DNA of 64,000 bases from an uncultured Muribaculaceae bacterium (GCA_947525975.1 CANNVE010000013.1:21042-85041); one strand, 5' to 3'. Shown: positions 42,689 through 50,956, counted from the stretch's first letter. Notes: a model not told the origin generated them from the sequence alone. Made by a program: numbers and translations.

Positions 42689-42982
42689 TCAGTCAGAGAG
42701 ATCAGCGATGCAGCGGTCAATTTCCCGCACAATTCCGGAGATTATGGCTCGAGTCTCTTCGATCTGGTCTCGGTCAGGCGAAATCACGGCGGCTGTGCGC
42801 AGATACTCTGCCTCTTGCCTTATGAGCCTCAGCTCCCGGTCGCGCGCTTCAAGCTCAGCCTGCAGCGACGCTATTTTCGCGTCGGCCTCTTCCTTCAATT
42901 TCTGCAGGGCTTCATATCTTTGGGCCAAAAGATTGGCTTTGGCTATGATCCTTGCGTAAATATCCTGATCCTCAAAGGCCAT
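42689..42982 (-). CDS. Small coiled-coil protein upstream of zapA
   Basis: This 97-aa, almost entirely coiled-coil protein (LLAQRYEALQKLKEEADAKIASLQAELEARDRELRLIRQEAEYLRTAAVI) has no signal peptide. It is directly upstream of zapA with a 13-bp gap and has a good -7 box at 42999-43006. Size and structure resemble ZapB-like division proteins. This is an analogy from form and context, not a recognised homology. Confidence 0.75.
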   Translation of the reverse strand: MAFEDQDIYARIIAKANLLAQRYEALQKLKEEADAKIASLQAELEARDRELRLIRQEAEYLRTAAVISPDRDQIEETRAIISGIVREIDRCIADLSD

Positions 42983-42998
42983 AAATCCGTTGTTTTTG

Positions 42999-43006
42999 CA
43001 AATTTA
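42999..43006 (-). promoter_or_regulatory. -7 promoter box of the zapB-like-zapA transcript
   Basis: On the minus strand TAAATTTG matches TAnnTTTG and lies 16 bp upstream of the coiled-coil gene start. Confidence 0.55.
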
Positions 43007-43060
43007 CAAAAAATAATCGTAAAAACAAATATGCCCTCTCCTTTTTTCGGATTTTATGCT

Positions 43061-43326
43061 AAAAGTGAACCTCGCCCCATAGCATATGGCTCCCTCAATA
43101 CAGGAGCACAGCAGCAGGAGTTCATGTGCAAGTGGAGGAGGTTGTCGCAGAACCACTCTCCAATCCCAGTGAAAACCTAAAGACAGGAGCACAGGAGCAA
43201 CAGGAGTTCATGTGTTTGGGTGGAGGTGCGTCTTTTTGAGGCGAACGGGCCAACTTGCACACATAGATTTATAGGCAATTATTCATAAAATTGCATAAAA
43301 ACTTCTGTTCCTACTGTGCTCCTGTC
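43061..43326. repeat. Cluster of dispersed ACAGGAGCACAG repeat units
   Basis: Unit 1 (43061-43139) holds AAAAGTGAACCTCGCCCCAT and ACAGGAGCACAGCAGCAGGA. Unit 2 (43176-43254) holds AAAGACAGGAGCACAGGAGC, then TTCATGTGTTTGGGTGGAGG and a hairpin-like GTGCGTC. An inverted unit (43303-43326) reads CTACTGTGCTCCTGTC. A near-identical composite lies at 45734-45844. No ORF is supported here. Confidence 0.75.
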
Positions 43327-43334
43327 TCGATGCT

Positions 43335-43643
43335 TCACGATCCCTGGCTGTTTGAGTCAAATACATTGTTGCTCTTGTAGGTGGTGATGGGGTATGGGAC
43401 CTCTGATTGTGGGATATGTCTTGCGGTGCCCTTTCCGAATAGCCCGAGGCCAAACGTTGGGTCTGCGCAGATCTGGAGGTCGAGGTCCTGCGTGAGTCAG
43501 AGCCTGTATCCTATCCTGATTGGGAGTGTCAGATAATACGGCTTATATTCTGAATCGTGTATCGTGAGTCCGGCGTTGTGCAGATTGACATATCCCCCTA
43601 TGTATTTGTCACCACATGGTTGTGACCCGATTTTTAAGGCGGC
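43335..43643 (-). pseudogene. Decayed outer-membrane beta-barrel (porin-like) gene fragment
   Basis: One reading frame on the minus strand gives AALKIGSQPCGDKYIGGYVNL, then HDSEYKPYYLTLPIRIGYRL, an in-frame TGA (43497-43499), LTQDLDLQICADPTFGLGLFGKGTARHIPQ and SNNVFDSNSQGS before a TGA at 43335. The pattern of Tyr/Leu/Gly strands is that of small porin-family barrels. The internal stop, another stop at 43644 and no start mark it as a remnant. The 212 bp upstream hold nothing coding that I can support. Confidence 0.6.
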
Positions 43644-43733
43644 TTAGGCCATCCATCTGCTGTTGATGTCGCAAGCGGCTGACCGAGCCAGTCAAGATGC
43701 GGCAGCAGTTCGGCGAGGGTTAGAGGTGTTATT

Positions 43734-43760
43734 TCAAAAAAAGGTCTTGCCTTTTTTTGA
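43734..43760. repeat. A/T-rich perfect hairpin
   Basis: TCAAAAAAAGG-tcttg-CCTTTTTTTGA is an 11-bp perfect stem. It lies 96 bp after the MORN gene stop on the minus strand and could serve as its terminator. The rest of 43644-43855 shows nothing recognisable. Confidence 0.55.
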
Positions 43761-43855
43761 GAAGATAAGAGCCGTTATCCTAACGACCCACAACTTTTGC
43801 GTAGTAGGTGATGATGTAGAAGTATGGTAGCGCCCTCTGTGCGGAAAAGACAATG

Positions 43856-44944
43856 TTATCGATCTTCATTTACGGAATGAGGGAAGCTTTTTCCTTTATT
43901 CTCCCATTTCTCTCTTAATTGCTTCATTTTTCGCTGCCATGAATTTATCTCACTTTTGCTTGCATTCCTATTGCCGGCAAATGCTTGAGACAACATACTG
44001 TCATATTTTGAATAAGTTGATTTGTCCGAATTATAGGAGCGTTGCTCCGACATATTATATTTGTTGTCATTTTGATTATTAATACCATTCGCCTTATTAT
44101 GACCGGCATCAGTAAGGTTGTTATTCACAGAATTTACGCCTATAGCATTGATGTCCTCACCCTGAGATAAACCTTGAAGTTCATTTGAAAGACTCGCCAA
44201 TGTACTAGCCCAATCTTCCATAGAACCTAATGCTTTTTTCCATGCTGCATTCCATTCTGATTTTGATTGATTTACATATGAAGCGTATTCCTTGGAGGAA
44301 GATATAAAAGTGCTTGTATCTCCATCGACTTTCTCTGTAAACCAATTTCCATCAGTTTCTATGTAAGTACAAATTCCATCACGCTGTCCTTGTAAAAACT
44401 GTGATACTAAAAAATCACCGTTAACAAAGAATATAGCACCAAAGCCATATGGCAAATCTGAAGAAAATTCACCGATGTAATAAAAATCTTCTGTTTTTAC
44501 GTCTGAAAAGTACTTAATTGCAGAGACGACACTATCTCCGTAGTTCTCTATGGGAACATCATTTTCAAATTTACCTTCATATATAGGCTCCCCTTCGTAA
44601 TTATAGCAAATCCCTTTTCCGTGTTTTATTCCATTCTTGAATTTTCCAACATAAAATGTTGCGCCTGGGCAATTAGAAATTGTTTCACCTTTAGGGGCCA
44701 ATAACATTCCAGAACCATTATAAACCTTATCTTTAAAATTTCCAATATATAAACTGCCATCTTTGCCTTGATAGAGTCCGGCGCCTGAAATTTTCCCTTT
44801 AACTTTTTGTGCAACAAAAAAACCGTTTTTGGACTTTTCAGTAATATGAGTAGTAGTCGAAGAAATAGGAAGAGGATAATCAAAAATCTGTGCCTGCATA
44901 AGAAGGCACAGATTTATGAAAGCGTATAGTATTACGTATCTCAT
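43856..44944 (-). CDS. Secreted MORN-repeat protein
   Basis: This 362-aa protein has a signal peptide (MRYVILYAFINLCLLMQAQ). MORN-type repeats lie at about 50-190: GLYQGKDGSLYIGNFKDKVYNGSGML, FYVGKFKNGIKHGKGICY, PIYEGKFENDVP and YYIGEFSSDLPYGFGAIFF. The C-terminal third is Asn/Ser/Lys-rich and low-complexity (NNLTDAGHNKANGINNQNDNKYN) and ends in a basic helix. AT-rich codon use contrasts with the neighbours, suggesting transfer. The start overlaps the upstream gene stop as ATGA. Function is unknown; MORN repeats often contact membranes or proteins. Confidence 0.82.
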   Translation of the reverse strand: MRYVILYAFINLCLLMQAQIFDYPLPISSTTTHITEKSKNGFFVAQKVKGKISGAGLYQGKDGSLYIGNFKDKVYNGSGMLLAPKGETISNCPGATFYVGKFKNGIKHGKGICYNYEGEPIYEGKFENDVPIENYGDSVVSAIKYFSDVKTEDFYYIGEFSSDLPYGFGAIFFVNGDFLVSQFLQGQRDGICTYIETDGNWFTEKVDGDTSTFISSSKEYASYVNQSKSEWNAAWKKALGSMEDWASTLASLSNELQGLSQGEDINAIGVNSVNNNLTDAGHNKANGINNQNDNKYNMSEQRSYNSDKSTYSKYDSMLSQAFAGNRNASKSEINSWQRKMKQLREKWENKGKSFPHSVNEDR

Positions 44945-45405
44945 AGTGCAAAATTCACATCACCGAGATTTTCCCATTTCTGAAGCCACTTAGAAGATTT
45001 TTTTTCTGAGACTTCTTTGATTTGCATATCATGTATGCCCTTGCTTGTTAGTTCAAGGAAGTAAGTGTCCCCGTCAGTGATATCAAGCGAAATCTCGCCT
45101 TTATATGTATTTACATTACCATTCTTAGGTACAGTGTATAGCATAGTGCCTGTTAATAGGATTTGCCCCTCGCCCTCTATTACAATTTTGTGATAGCAAC
45201 CATTGCGTTTGATCATGGATCCGCCTCCATATACGTCCATTGTTTTGTTTACCGAGCCATTTAGCTCACATACATCTGCCCCATTGATGGCAATTGTAGT
45301 ATCAGTGTTATACATGCTCTTTAAGAAAACATACACTGTACTTTCAGCTTTTACGCTGATAATGATAGCCATAAAGGCAATCACCAAGGAAATAAACCTC
45401 TTCAT
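44941..45405 (-). CDS. Secreted protein of unknown function coupled to the MORN gene
   Basis: This 154-aa protein has a signal peptide (MKRFISLVIAFMAIIISVKA) and a beta-rich body (STVYVFLKSMYNTDTTIAINGADVCELNGSV, GQILLTGTMLYTVPKNGNVNTYKGEISLDITDGDTYFLEL) with two Cys. No family is recognised; the form recalls small periplasmic beta-sandwich proteins. It overlaps the MORN gene by 4 bp and shares its AT-rich composition, so the two were probably acquired and act together. Confidence 0.75.
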   Translation of the reverse strand: MKRFISLVIAFMAIIISVKAESTVYVFLKSMYNTDTTIAINGADVCELNGSVNKTMDVYGGGSMIKRNGCYHKIVIEGEGQILLTGTMLYTVPKNGNVNTYKGEISLDITDGDTYFLELTSKGIHDMQIKEVSEKKSSKWLQKWENLGDVNFAL

Positions 45406-45733
45406 ACAAATTCATTATGAGTCAGTCCGGCTCATGGTTGAATTATAAAAGCGTGGACTGAATTGCCACACTTTAGAAGATGGTCGTAGGAAACCAAAAG
45501 ATGAAGATGTAGGAATAGCAGCCCACGCTATGCGTGAGAACCGCTTGCTCCCTTGCATCTTTAGAAAATTTCCTACGTTTTCTTCTACAAGTAAAAGCAA
45601 TACGCTTCTTGTTAATCGTATGTATTTGTCACTCCGAGGAATGACGTTGCAAATTTAGAAAAAAGAATTAAATATTCAAAAAAATAGTGGGAATAATTTC
45701 GATAAGAAGACGATAAAAAGAGATTTGGAATTG

Positions 45734-45844
45734 AAAAGTGAGCCACGCCCCAAAGCCTATGGCACCCTAAAGACAGGAGCACAGGAGCAACAGGAGTTCA
45801 TGTGTTTGGGTGGAGGTGCGTCTCTCTGAAGCGCACGGGCCAAT
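45734..45844 (+). repeat. Dispersed repeat composite, copy of 43061-43254
   Basis: It reads AAAAGTGAGCCACGCCCCAA, GCCTATGGCACCCTAAAGAC, AGGAGCACAGGAGCAACAGG and AGTTCATGTGTTTGGGTGGA, then a GTGCGTC/GCGCAC palindrome and GGGCCAA. It is almost identical over about 70 bp to unit 2 near 43176. The two copies bracket the pseudogene and MORN gene pair. Confidence 0.8.
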
Positions 45845-45907
45845 CTCAAACAACCTTGATCGGCGCTAATCCCTTGTCAAACCTCTTTGAAGTTTATGTA
45901 AAAAGAG

Positions 45908-45936
45908 ACGGGCCATCGCTTGGCGATGGCCCGTCC
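45908..45936. terminator. Strong bidirectional stem-loop after the small lipoprotein
   Basis: GACGGGCCATCGC-ttg-GCGATGGCCCGTC is a perfect 13-bp stem with TCTTTTT on the minus-strand side and CTTTTAT on the plus-strand side. It ends the transcript of the minus-strand lipoprotein gene. Confidence 0.88.
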
Positions 45937-45963
45937 TTTTATCGTTGCGTTGTGGAGTGTCGA

Positions 45964-46170
45964 TTATTCAACAACCTCAGCGGCAGCAGCAACTACAGTG
46001 TCAGCAGCGGCAGCAGCGCTGTCGGCAACTTCTTCTGCAGCAACTTCAACTACTTCTTCTACTGCGGGAGCCTCTTCAACAGCAGCCTCGGCGTTCTCAG
46101 CCTTGTTGCCACCGCAAGCTACCATAGAAGCTGCGAATGCAACCATTGCAAGGTAAACTAACTTTTTCAT
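45964..46170 (-). CDS. Tiny acidic Ala/Val/Glu-rich lipoprotein
   Basis: This 68-aa protein starts MKKLVYLAMVAFAASMVAC with a clear lipobox, so it becomes a lipid-anchored peptide of about 50 residues. That part is built almost only from A, V, E and D (AAVEEAPAVEEVVEVAAEEVADSAAAAADTVVAAAAEVVE) and is strongly helical. The track start at 46197 is replaced by the ATG at 46168-46170. A consensus promoter and a strong terminator show a stand-alone, probably well expressed gene. It recalls small abundant lipoproteins such as Lpp in form only; function unknown. Confidence 0.82.
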   Translation of the reverse strand: MKKLVYLAMVAFAASMVACGGNKAENAEAAVEEAPAVEEVVEVAAEEVADSAAAAADTVVAAAAEVVE

Positions 46171-46224
46171 TTCAAAAAAGATTAAATTGTAAAACAAATA
46201 TTTATTTTAGCTTCAAAAACGATG

Positions 46225-46232
46225 CAAAGTTA
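46225..46232 (-). promoter_or_regulatory. -7 promoter box of the tiny lipoprotein gene
   Basis: On the minus strand TAACTTTG lies 54 bp upstream of the start, with TTTG about 19-20 bp further up. This is a good fit to the consensus. Confidence 0.65.
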
Positions 46233-46383
46233 CAGCTTTATCTGAAATCCACAAAAGAAATTTGCACTTTTTTCACACTCAAAGATTAAACCTTTTGGAT
46301 AGCGCTGTAAATCAATGCGTTGTGGAGTGTTAAATATTGCAATGATTTTGAGTCATCGAGTCGATTTGGGGCTTTGAGTCGGC

Positions 46384-48153
46384 TCAGCGCACAAATATCT
46401 TCTCGGCTTTCTGGCCTTGGCGGCGTATGTAGATGCCGGGGGCGAGGTTGTCGCCGTCTACGCGCATGCCCTGCAGGGTGTAGTGCTCTACGGGCGCGCC
46501 GGCGCTGTCGCTTTCGATCGATATGGCCGATGATGTCTTGAGGTCGGCGGGCATGGCGAATTTGGTCAGTGCCAGCGACCATCCGGCGGCTTTCTCTGTG
46601 GTGATGGAGCCGATGTTGTAGGCATTGTTGCCGCGGGCCGAAATGTATGCGTAGTTCGACTCCGGGTCGTGGGCTATGACCTGGCAGGTGGGGACTCCGC
46701 CTCCGGTGATCAGGCTCCAGGCGTTGCCCACGTTGGCTTCGAGGGTCTGCGCGTCGTATTCGCGCAGGAACACGCCTACGCTGGCGTTCATCACATAGCC
46801 GAATGCGTAGATCTTGTCGGTGTGGTCAGGGCTCTGGAGTATCTTGAAGTATCCCTGTATGCCGGTCTTGGCTGCCGCCGGCGTGAACTCGGCTGCGCGC
46901 GATGTGGTGGCCGAGATCCAGGAGCCGTCGGCGGCGTCCATCTTGATGATCAGGCCTTCGCGGGTGCTCTTGGTGGCGGAGGCCACGGTGTTGGCTGTGT
47001 TGGCGGGGTCGGTGTATTTGCCGTTGAATTGGGCTGCGAACCAGAGGTTGCCTCCGCACACGGTGAGGCCGCAATTCTGCACCACCGACGCTCCCTGCAC
47101 TCCCTCGGCATTAAGCGTCTTTATCCAGCGGGCGTTGAGGTCGGTGTCAAGCATGGCGAAGAAGGGAGTCTGCAGCGAGCCGCAAGCGGCGCTTTTGCCA
47201 CCCAGTTCCACTTCCGAGCCATCGGCTCCACGGGCGCCTCCCTGCACGTAGATCGCTCCGTCGGCCCATTCCATGGCCATGATCTCCGTCTGATGCAGCC
47301 CGTCGTTGCCGATGGCGTTGGCCAGGTATGCGCCGTCGGTGTCATATTTGGCTATGAAAAGGTTGCCGCCGGTGCCTTGGGTGCCGTCGCCGTTGAATGT
47401 GGCCACGTTTCTGGGGGCGAGGGTCACGCCCTCGTCAAGGGCTAATGGCATGATGTATCGGCCTGCGATATAGATATTGTCTTCGGCGTCGATGACGAGA
47501 GCCTTGAGGTGCACGCCGTCGGTCACATGGCCCTTGCTGACGGCTCCGGGCATGATTGCGGCGTCGGGCACATCCTCGGCCTTGAGATATTTGTGCCATA
47601 CGCGCTCGCCGTTGGAGTTGAATTTGGCCAGCAATATTCCGTAGGGGCCATAATTTGACTCATAATCTACGGTGCCGCCGAATTCCACTTTTTGCCCTGC
47701 CGCGTCTATGAAGTTCATCTGCTCATTGATCTTGAGATAACTGTGGCGCACCTTGGCTGCTATCACCACATTGCCTTTTGAGTCTACGCCCATCGCGCCG
47801 GCGTTGGCCGCATAATCTCCCCGGTCGGAGTGTGCCACCCATTTCTTGGTGCCGTCAGGGTTAGTGGCCAAGAGGCACAGGCTGTTGTCCTGCGAGTTTC
47901 CGAGGCTTGTGTCGTAGGGCGATCCGGTGCATACCGCCTCGCCGTTGTAGAATACGTCGGCATTGCCTTCTCCGCTGACTGTGCCTGCCGACACGAGCCA
48001 GTAGGCTGTGCCGTCGGCGGTGCATGCCACGGCGTTGGCCTGATTGTTCTTTACGGTGTGGAGCACGTTGCCCCACTGTGCTGCCGGAGCCTCTGTCTGG
48101 GCCATGGCCGAGATAGAGAGGGCGCAGAAAAGGGTGAGTATAGATTTCTTCAT
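46384..48153 (-). CDS. Secreted beta-propeller-like repeat protein with type IX-like C-terminus
   Basis: This 589-aa protein has a signal peptide (MKKSILTLFCALSISAMAQ). Repeated segments of the type DSKGNVVIAAKV, DAEDNIYIAGRYI, GGNLFIAKYDTDGAY and GGNLWFAAQFNG indicate a propeller of SBBP-like repeats. The C-terminal EHYTLQGMRVDGDNLAPGIYIRRQGQKAEKIFVR is very like the end of the M6 protease at 22502 and probably serves as a sorting signal. No catalytic residues are recognised. A -7 box lies upstream on the minus strand (48193-48200). Confidence 0.82.
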   Translation of the reverse strand: MKKSILTLFCALSISAMAQTEAPAAQWGNVLHTVKNNQANAVACTADGTAYWLVSAGTVSGEGNADVFYNGEAVCTGSPYDTSLGNSQDNSLCLLATNPDGTKKWVAHSDRGDYAANAGAMGVDSKGNVVIAAKVRHSYLKINEQMNFIDAAGQKVEFGGTVDYESNYGPYGILLAKFNSNGERVWHKYLKAEDVPDAAIMPGAVSKGHVTDGVHLKALVIDAEDNIYIAGRYIMPLALDEGVTLAPRNVATFNGDGTQGTGGNLFIAKYDTDGAYLANAIGNDGLHQTEIMAMEWADGAIYVQGGARGADGSEVELGGKSAACGSLQTPFFAMLDTDLNARWIKTLNAEGVQGASVVQNCGLTVCGGNLWFAAQFNGKYTDPANTANTVASATKSTREGLIIKMDAADGSWISATTSRAAEFTPAAAKTGIQGYFKILQSPDHTDKIYAFGYVMNASVGVFLREYDAQTLEANVGNAWSLITGGGVPTCQVIAHDPESNYAYISARGNNAYNIGSITTEKAAGWSLALTKFAMPADLKTSSAISIESDSAGAPVEHYTLQGMRVDGDNLAPGIYIRRQGQKAEKIFVR

Positions 48154-48192
48154 AAACTTAAATGTTGGGTTAGGTTCTGATTTTTACGATTG

Positions 48193-48200
48193 CAAAATTA
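48193..48200 (-). promoter_or_regulatory. -7 promoter box of the propeller gene
   Basis: On the minus strand TAATTTTG matches TAnnTTTG and lies 39 bp upstream of the ATG, divergent from the glycosidase promoter. Confidence 0.55.
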
Positions 48201-48283
48201 CGGCAACTATTTTTTGCTAAAAATACTCAATTGTCAGTATTAATTAAGCTTAGGGCGGGAGCTTGGAATATAAAAATAATTGT

Positions 48284-48291
48284 TATATTTG
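48284..48291 (+). promoter_or_regulatory. -7 promoter box of the glycosidase gene
   Basis: TATATTTG lies 25 bp upstream of the chosen ATG (48317), with TTGG at 48263-48266 as a possible -33 element. It shows that the track start at 48263 is upstream of the transcript. Confidence 0.65.
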
Positions 48292-48316
48292 CAAAGTCGT
48301 AAAAAATAGACCGCAC

Positions 48317-50638
48317 ATGAAACACGCCATAGCCTTAGCGGCGCTCGCCGGCGCCATCAGCGCCAACGCTGCCGGAATCGTAAGCACCGGAGCCTACACA
48401 TGGAGCAATGACTCGATCATACAGGGGCAATACTGTGCCTACGCCCCCGCGCCTGACCATATTATATCTACCTACAGCGCCCAGCCGCATTTCTTCATGC
48501 CAGTGGAGAAAGAGTGGAGGCTGCGCAACGACATCAGCATGTATCCGCGCCTCAACAGCGGCAACACGCTGCTCGACGCCGTCTACAACATGGGCCTCGA
48601 CGAGATGGTGAACGCCGTTGAGCCTGACACCACCCTGCGCACCGGAAAGGAATGGGCCGGAGTGTGGACGCGCGACGTCAGCTATTCGATAATCCTGTCG
48701 ATGGCCTACATGCAGCCTCGCGCCTCGGAGGTGTCTCTGCGGCGCAAAGTAGATGCCGCCGGGCGCATAGTGCAGGATACCGGCAGCGGCGGTGCGTGGC
48801 CCGTCAGCACCGACCGCATGATATGGGCGGTGGCCGCCTATGAACTGTATCTGGTCAACGGCGACCGCGGCTGGCTCGAATTCGCGTATCCGGTGATAAA
48901 GCGCTCGATGGAGGACGACCTGCTTGTGGCATACACCAACTATGGCGACAACGTGCGTCAGCCCGACGCTCTTCCGTCGCCGGGCCTTGTCAGAGGCGAG
49001 ACGTCATTTATTGATTGGCGCGAGCAGAGCTATCCCAAGTGGATGCAGACCGCCGACATATACGAATCCCAGGCCATGGGCACCAACATGGTCCATGCCA
49101 TAGCCCTGCGCGTGCTCGCCAAGATGGCCCGCGACCTTGGCCTTAACGCTGACGTCGACCGCTGGACAGAGCTGGCCGACTCCCTGGCCGCCAACATCAA
49201 CCGGGCTTTCTGGATGCCATCGGAGGGATACTACGGAATGTACCTCTACGGGCGTGACTTCATGACTCTAAACCGCCGAGCCGAGACCCTGGGCGAGTCA
49301 TTGTCGATATTGTATGACATAGCCTCGCCCGATCGCCAGCGGGCCATCACCGAGAGCAATCCCACCACGCCTTTCGGCGCGCCGATATTCTATCCGCAGA
49401 TAGCCGACATGCCGGCCTACCACAACAATGCCCTGTGGCCCTGGGTGGCCTCGATGTGGGCCCTGGCCAACGCCAAGGTCGGAAATGAGGACGGCACGAT
49501 GCAGGCCATAGGCTCCATAGTGCGCCCGGCGGCTCTCTTCGCCACCAATAAGGAAAATCTGAACCTCGACAACGGCGACATCGCCACCGAGCTCAATTCG
49601 TCCAACATGCTATGGTGCCTTTCGGGCAATCTGGCGCTGACCTACCGCATACTCTTCGGCATACACTTCACCGAAGACGGCCTCATGTTCAAGCCATTCG
49701 TGCCCCAGGCTTTGGCCGGCTCCCGCACTCTCGAAAACTTCCCCTACCGAGGAGCGCGGCTCAACATAAAGGTGAGCGGATACGGATCGAGGATACGCTC
49801 ATTCCGCCTCAACGGAGTGGAGTCGGAGCCTCTGTTGCCGCCCACCATCAAGGGCATCAACACCATAGAGATAGAGATGGACGACGTGCCCATGCAGGCC
49901 ATGAAGGTCAATAATGTCCCCAACCTCAAGGCTCCGCTCACGCCGATAGCCTCGCTGCGCCATGACCCATATTACGACGAGCCAAATGCTCCGGCCGACA
50001 ATCTGCTGGCATGGCGCCCGATAGAATACATCGATCATTATCTCGTGCTGCGCAACGGGCGCGAGGTGATGCGCACCACGTCGACCGAATTCCCGGCCAC
50101 TGTGCCGGGGTCATATCAGGTGGTGGGGGTGGCCTCCGACGGCACGCGGTCATTCGCCTCTGAGCCTGTGTCTAATTTGCCCGCCTTCTCGGTGGAGATG
50201 CCCGGCGAGTCGGCATCGTTGTCCTCCCATGAGGTCAGCTATCAGCCCCGCGCCGGGGTGGTGGGATACCGTGGCAAGGGATTCAGGGAGATCGACCATT
50301 CGACCAAGCCTATCTCTTTCGACATCAAGGTGCCGCGTCCGGGCGTATACGCCATAGACCTTACATACGCCAACGGCAACGGGCCTGTCAACACCGAAAA
50401 TAAATGCGCCATACGCACGATATTCATCGACGGGCAGCGCGCCGGCGCGGTGGTGATGCCTCATAGGGGCGTGGGCAACTGGAGCGATTGGGGGCGCACC
50501 AATGCCGTTCAAGCCCGTCTGTCGGCAGGCGAGCACACAGTCTCTATCGAATACCTCCCCGAAAACGAAAACATGAACCTCTCCACAAATCACGCCCTCG
50601 TGGACCGCGCCACGGTCACATACTTGGGCGAAAGATGA
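48317..50638 (+). CDS. Six-hairpin (alpha/alpha)6 glycoside hydrolase-like protein
   Basis: This 773-aa secreted enzyme has a signal peptide (MKHAIALAALAGAISANAAG). The catalytic (alpha/alpha)6 region (about 60-480) includes GKEWAGVWTRDVSYSIILSMAYMQP, PVSTDRMIWAVAAYELYLVNGD, FIDWREQSYPKWMQTADIYESQAMGTN and YHNNALWPWVASMWALANAK. It resembles debranching-enzyme or GH78/GH125-like six-hairpin glycosidases; the exact family is not certain. A C-terminal jelly-roll (SFDIKVPRPGVYAIDLTYANGNGPVNTENKCAIRTIFIDGQRAGAVVM) looks like a CBM6/35-type sugar-binding module. A 13-bp terminator stem follows. Confidence 0.85.
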   Translation: MKHAIALAALAGAISANAAGIVSTGAYTWSNDSIIQGQYCAYAPAPDHIISTYSAQPHFFMPVEKEWRLRNDISMYPRLNSGNTLLDAVYNMGLDEMVNAVEPDTTLRTGKEWAGVWTRDVSYSIILSMAYMQPRASEVSLRRKVDAAGRIVQDTGSGGAWPVSTDRMIWAVAAYELYLVNGDRGWLEFAYPVIKRSMEDDLLVAYTNYGDNVRQPDALPSPGLVRGETSFIDWREQSYPKWMQTADIYESQAMGTNMVHAIALRVLAKMARDLGLNADVDRWTELADSLAANINRAFWMPSEGYYGMYLYGRDFMTLNRRAETLGESLSILYDIASPDRQRAITESNPTTPFGAPIFYPQIADMPAYHNNALWPWVASMWALANAKVGNEDGTMQAIGSIVRPAALFATNKENLNLDNGDIATELNSSNMLWCLSGNLALTYRILFGIHFTEDGLMFKPFVPQALAGSRTLENFPYRGARLNIKVSGYGSRIRSFRLNGVESEPLLPPTIKGINTIEIEMDDVPMQAMKVNNVPNLKAPLTPIASLRHDPYYDEPNAPADNLLAWRPIEYIDHYLVLRNGREVMRTTSTEFPATVPGSYQVVGVASDGTRSFASEPVSNLPAFSVEMPGESASLSSHEVSYQPRAGVVGYRGKGFREIDHSTKPISFDIKVPRPGVYAIDLTYANGNGPVNTENKCAIRTIFIDGQRAGAVVMPHRGVGNWSDWGRTNAVQARLSAGEHTVSIEYLPENENMNLSTNHALVDRATVTYLGER

Positions 50639-50645
50639 CCGCATG

Positions 50646-50686
50646 AATGCCGCCGCCCTGCGTTTTCGCTGCGGGGCGGCGGCATT
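50646..50686 (+). terminator. Terminator of the six-hairpin glycosidase
   Basis: AATGCCGCCGCCC and GGGCGGCGGCATT form a perfect 13-bp stem 7 bp after the stop, followed by a weak A/T tract. Confidence 0.75.
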
Positions 50687-50751
50687 AAGTTAAAATATGC
50701 AAATAATAAATATTTTTTTGGCAAAATCATTGACAAGTCAGAAAAAATGCC

Positions 50752-50827
50752 TACCTTTGCATAGTTTTTCATGGTATTAGATTTAAGGTAAGAAGATTAT
50801 TCGTCGTGATGACGGATAATTTTTTTT
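50752..50827 (+). ncRNA. Candidate small RNA or attenuator upstream of hpt
   Basis: A consensus -7 box TACCTTTG (50752-50759) is followed about 37 bp later by a terminator, ATTATTCGTC-gtgat-GACGGATAAT plus eight T (50796-50827). The implied transcript is about 60 nt and contains a six-codon frame (MVLDLR, stop). hpt has its own promoter further down, so this looks like an independent small RNA, or a leader peptide with attenuator. Confidence 0.5.
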
Positions 50828-50956
50828 ATGCCCACGCTTCAAAACACTCCTCGTGCATCGGTATATGACGTTGGTTTGCAGAAAGGAAGGATGCCTGTGC
50901 CTGATGTCGCGCCAAAAAAAATGCGGGCAAATGGCGATGCGCATTGATTTTATTTG

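Larger units (their letters stand above)
45406..45963. other. 558-bp intergenic region with repeat composite and terminator
   Basis: The right half holds a copy of the dispersed repeat (45734-45844, including GACAGGAGCACAGGAGCAAC and GGAGGTGCGTCTCTCTGAAG) and the terminator at 45908-45936. The left half contains the 61-codon track ORF at 45415, which has no signal, family or start context and which I do not accept. No RNA gene is seen. Confidence 0.6.

Noticed and set aside
45415-45600. 61-aa ORF MLLLVEENVGNFLKMQG
   Set aside because: No signal, family, promoter or codon pattern supports it, and it lies in repeat-rich non-coding sequence.
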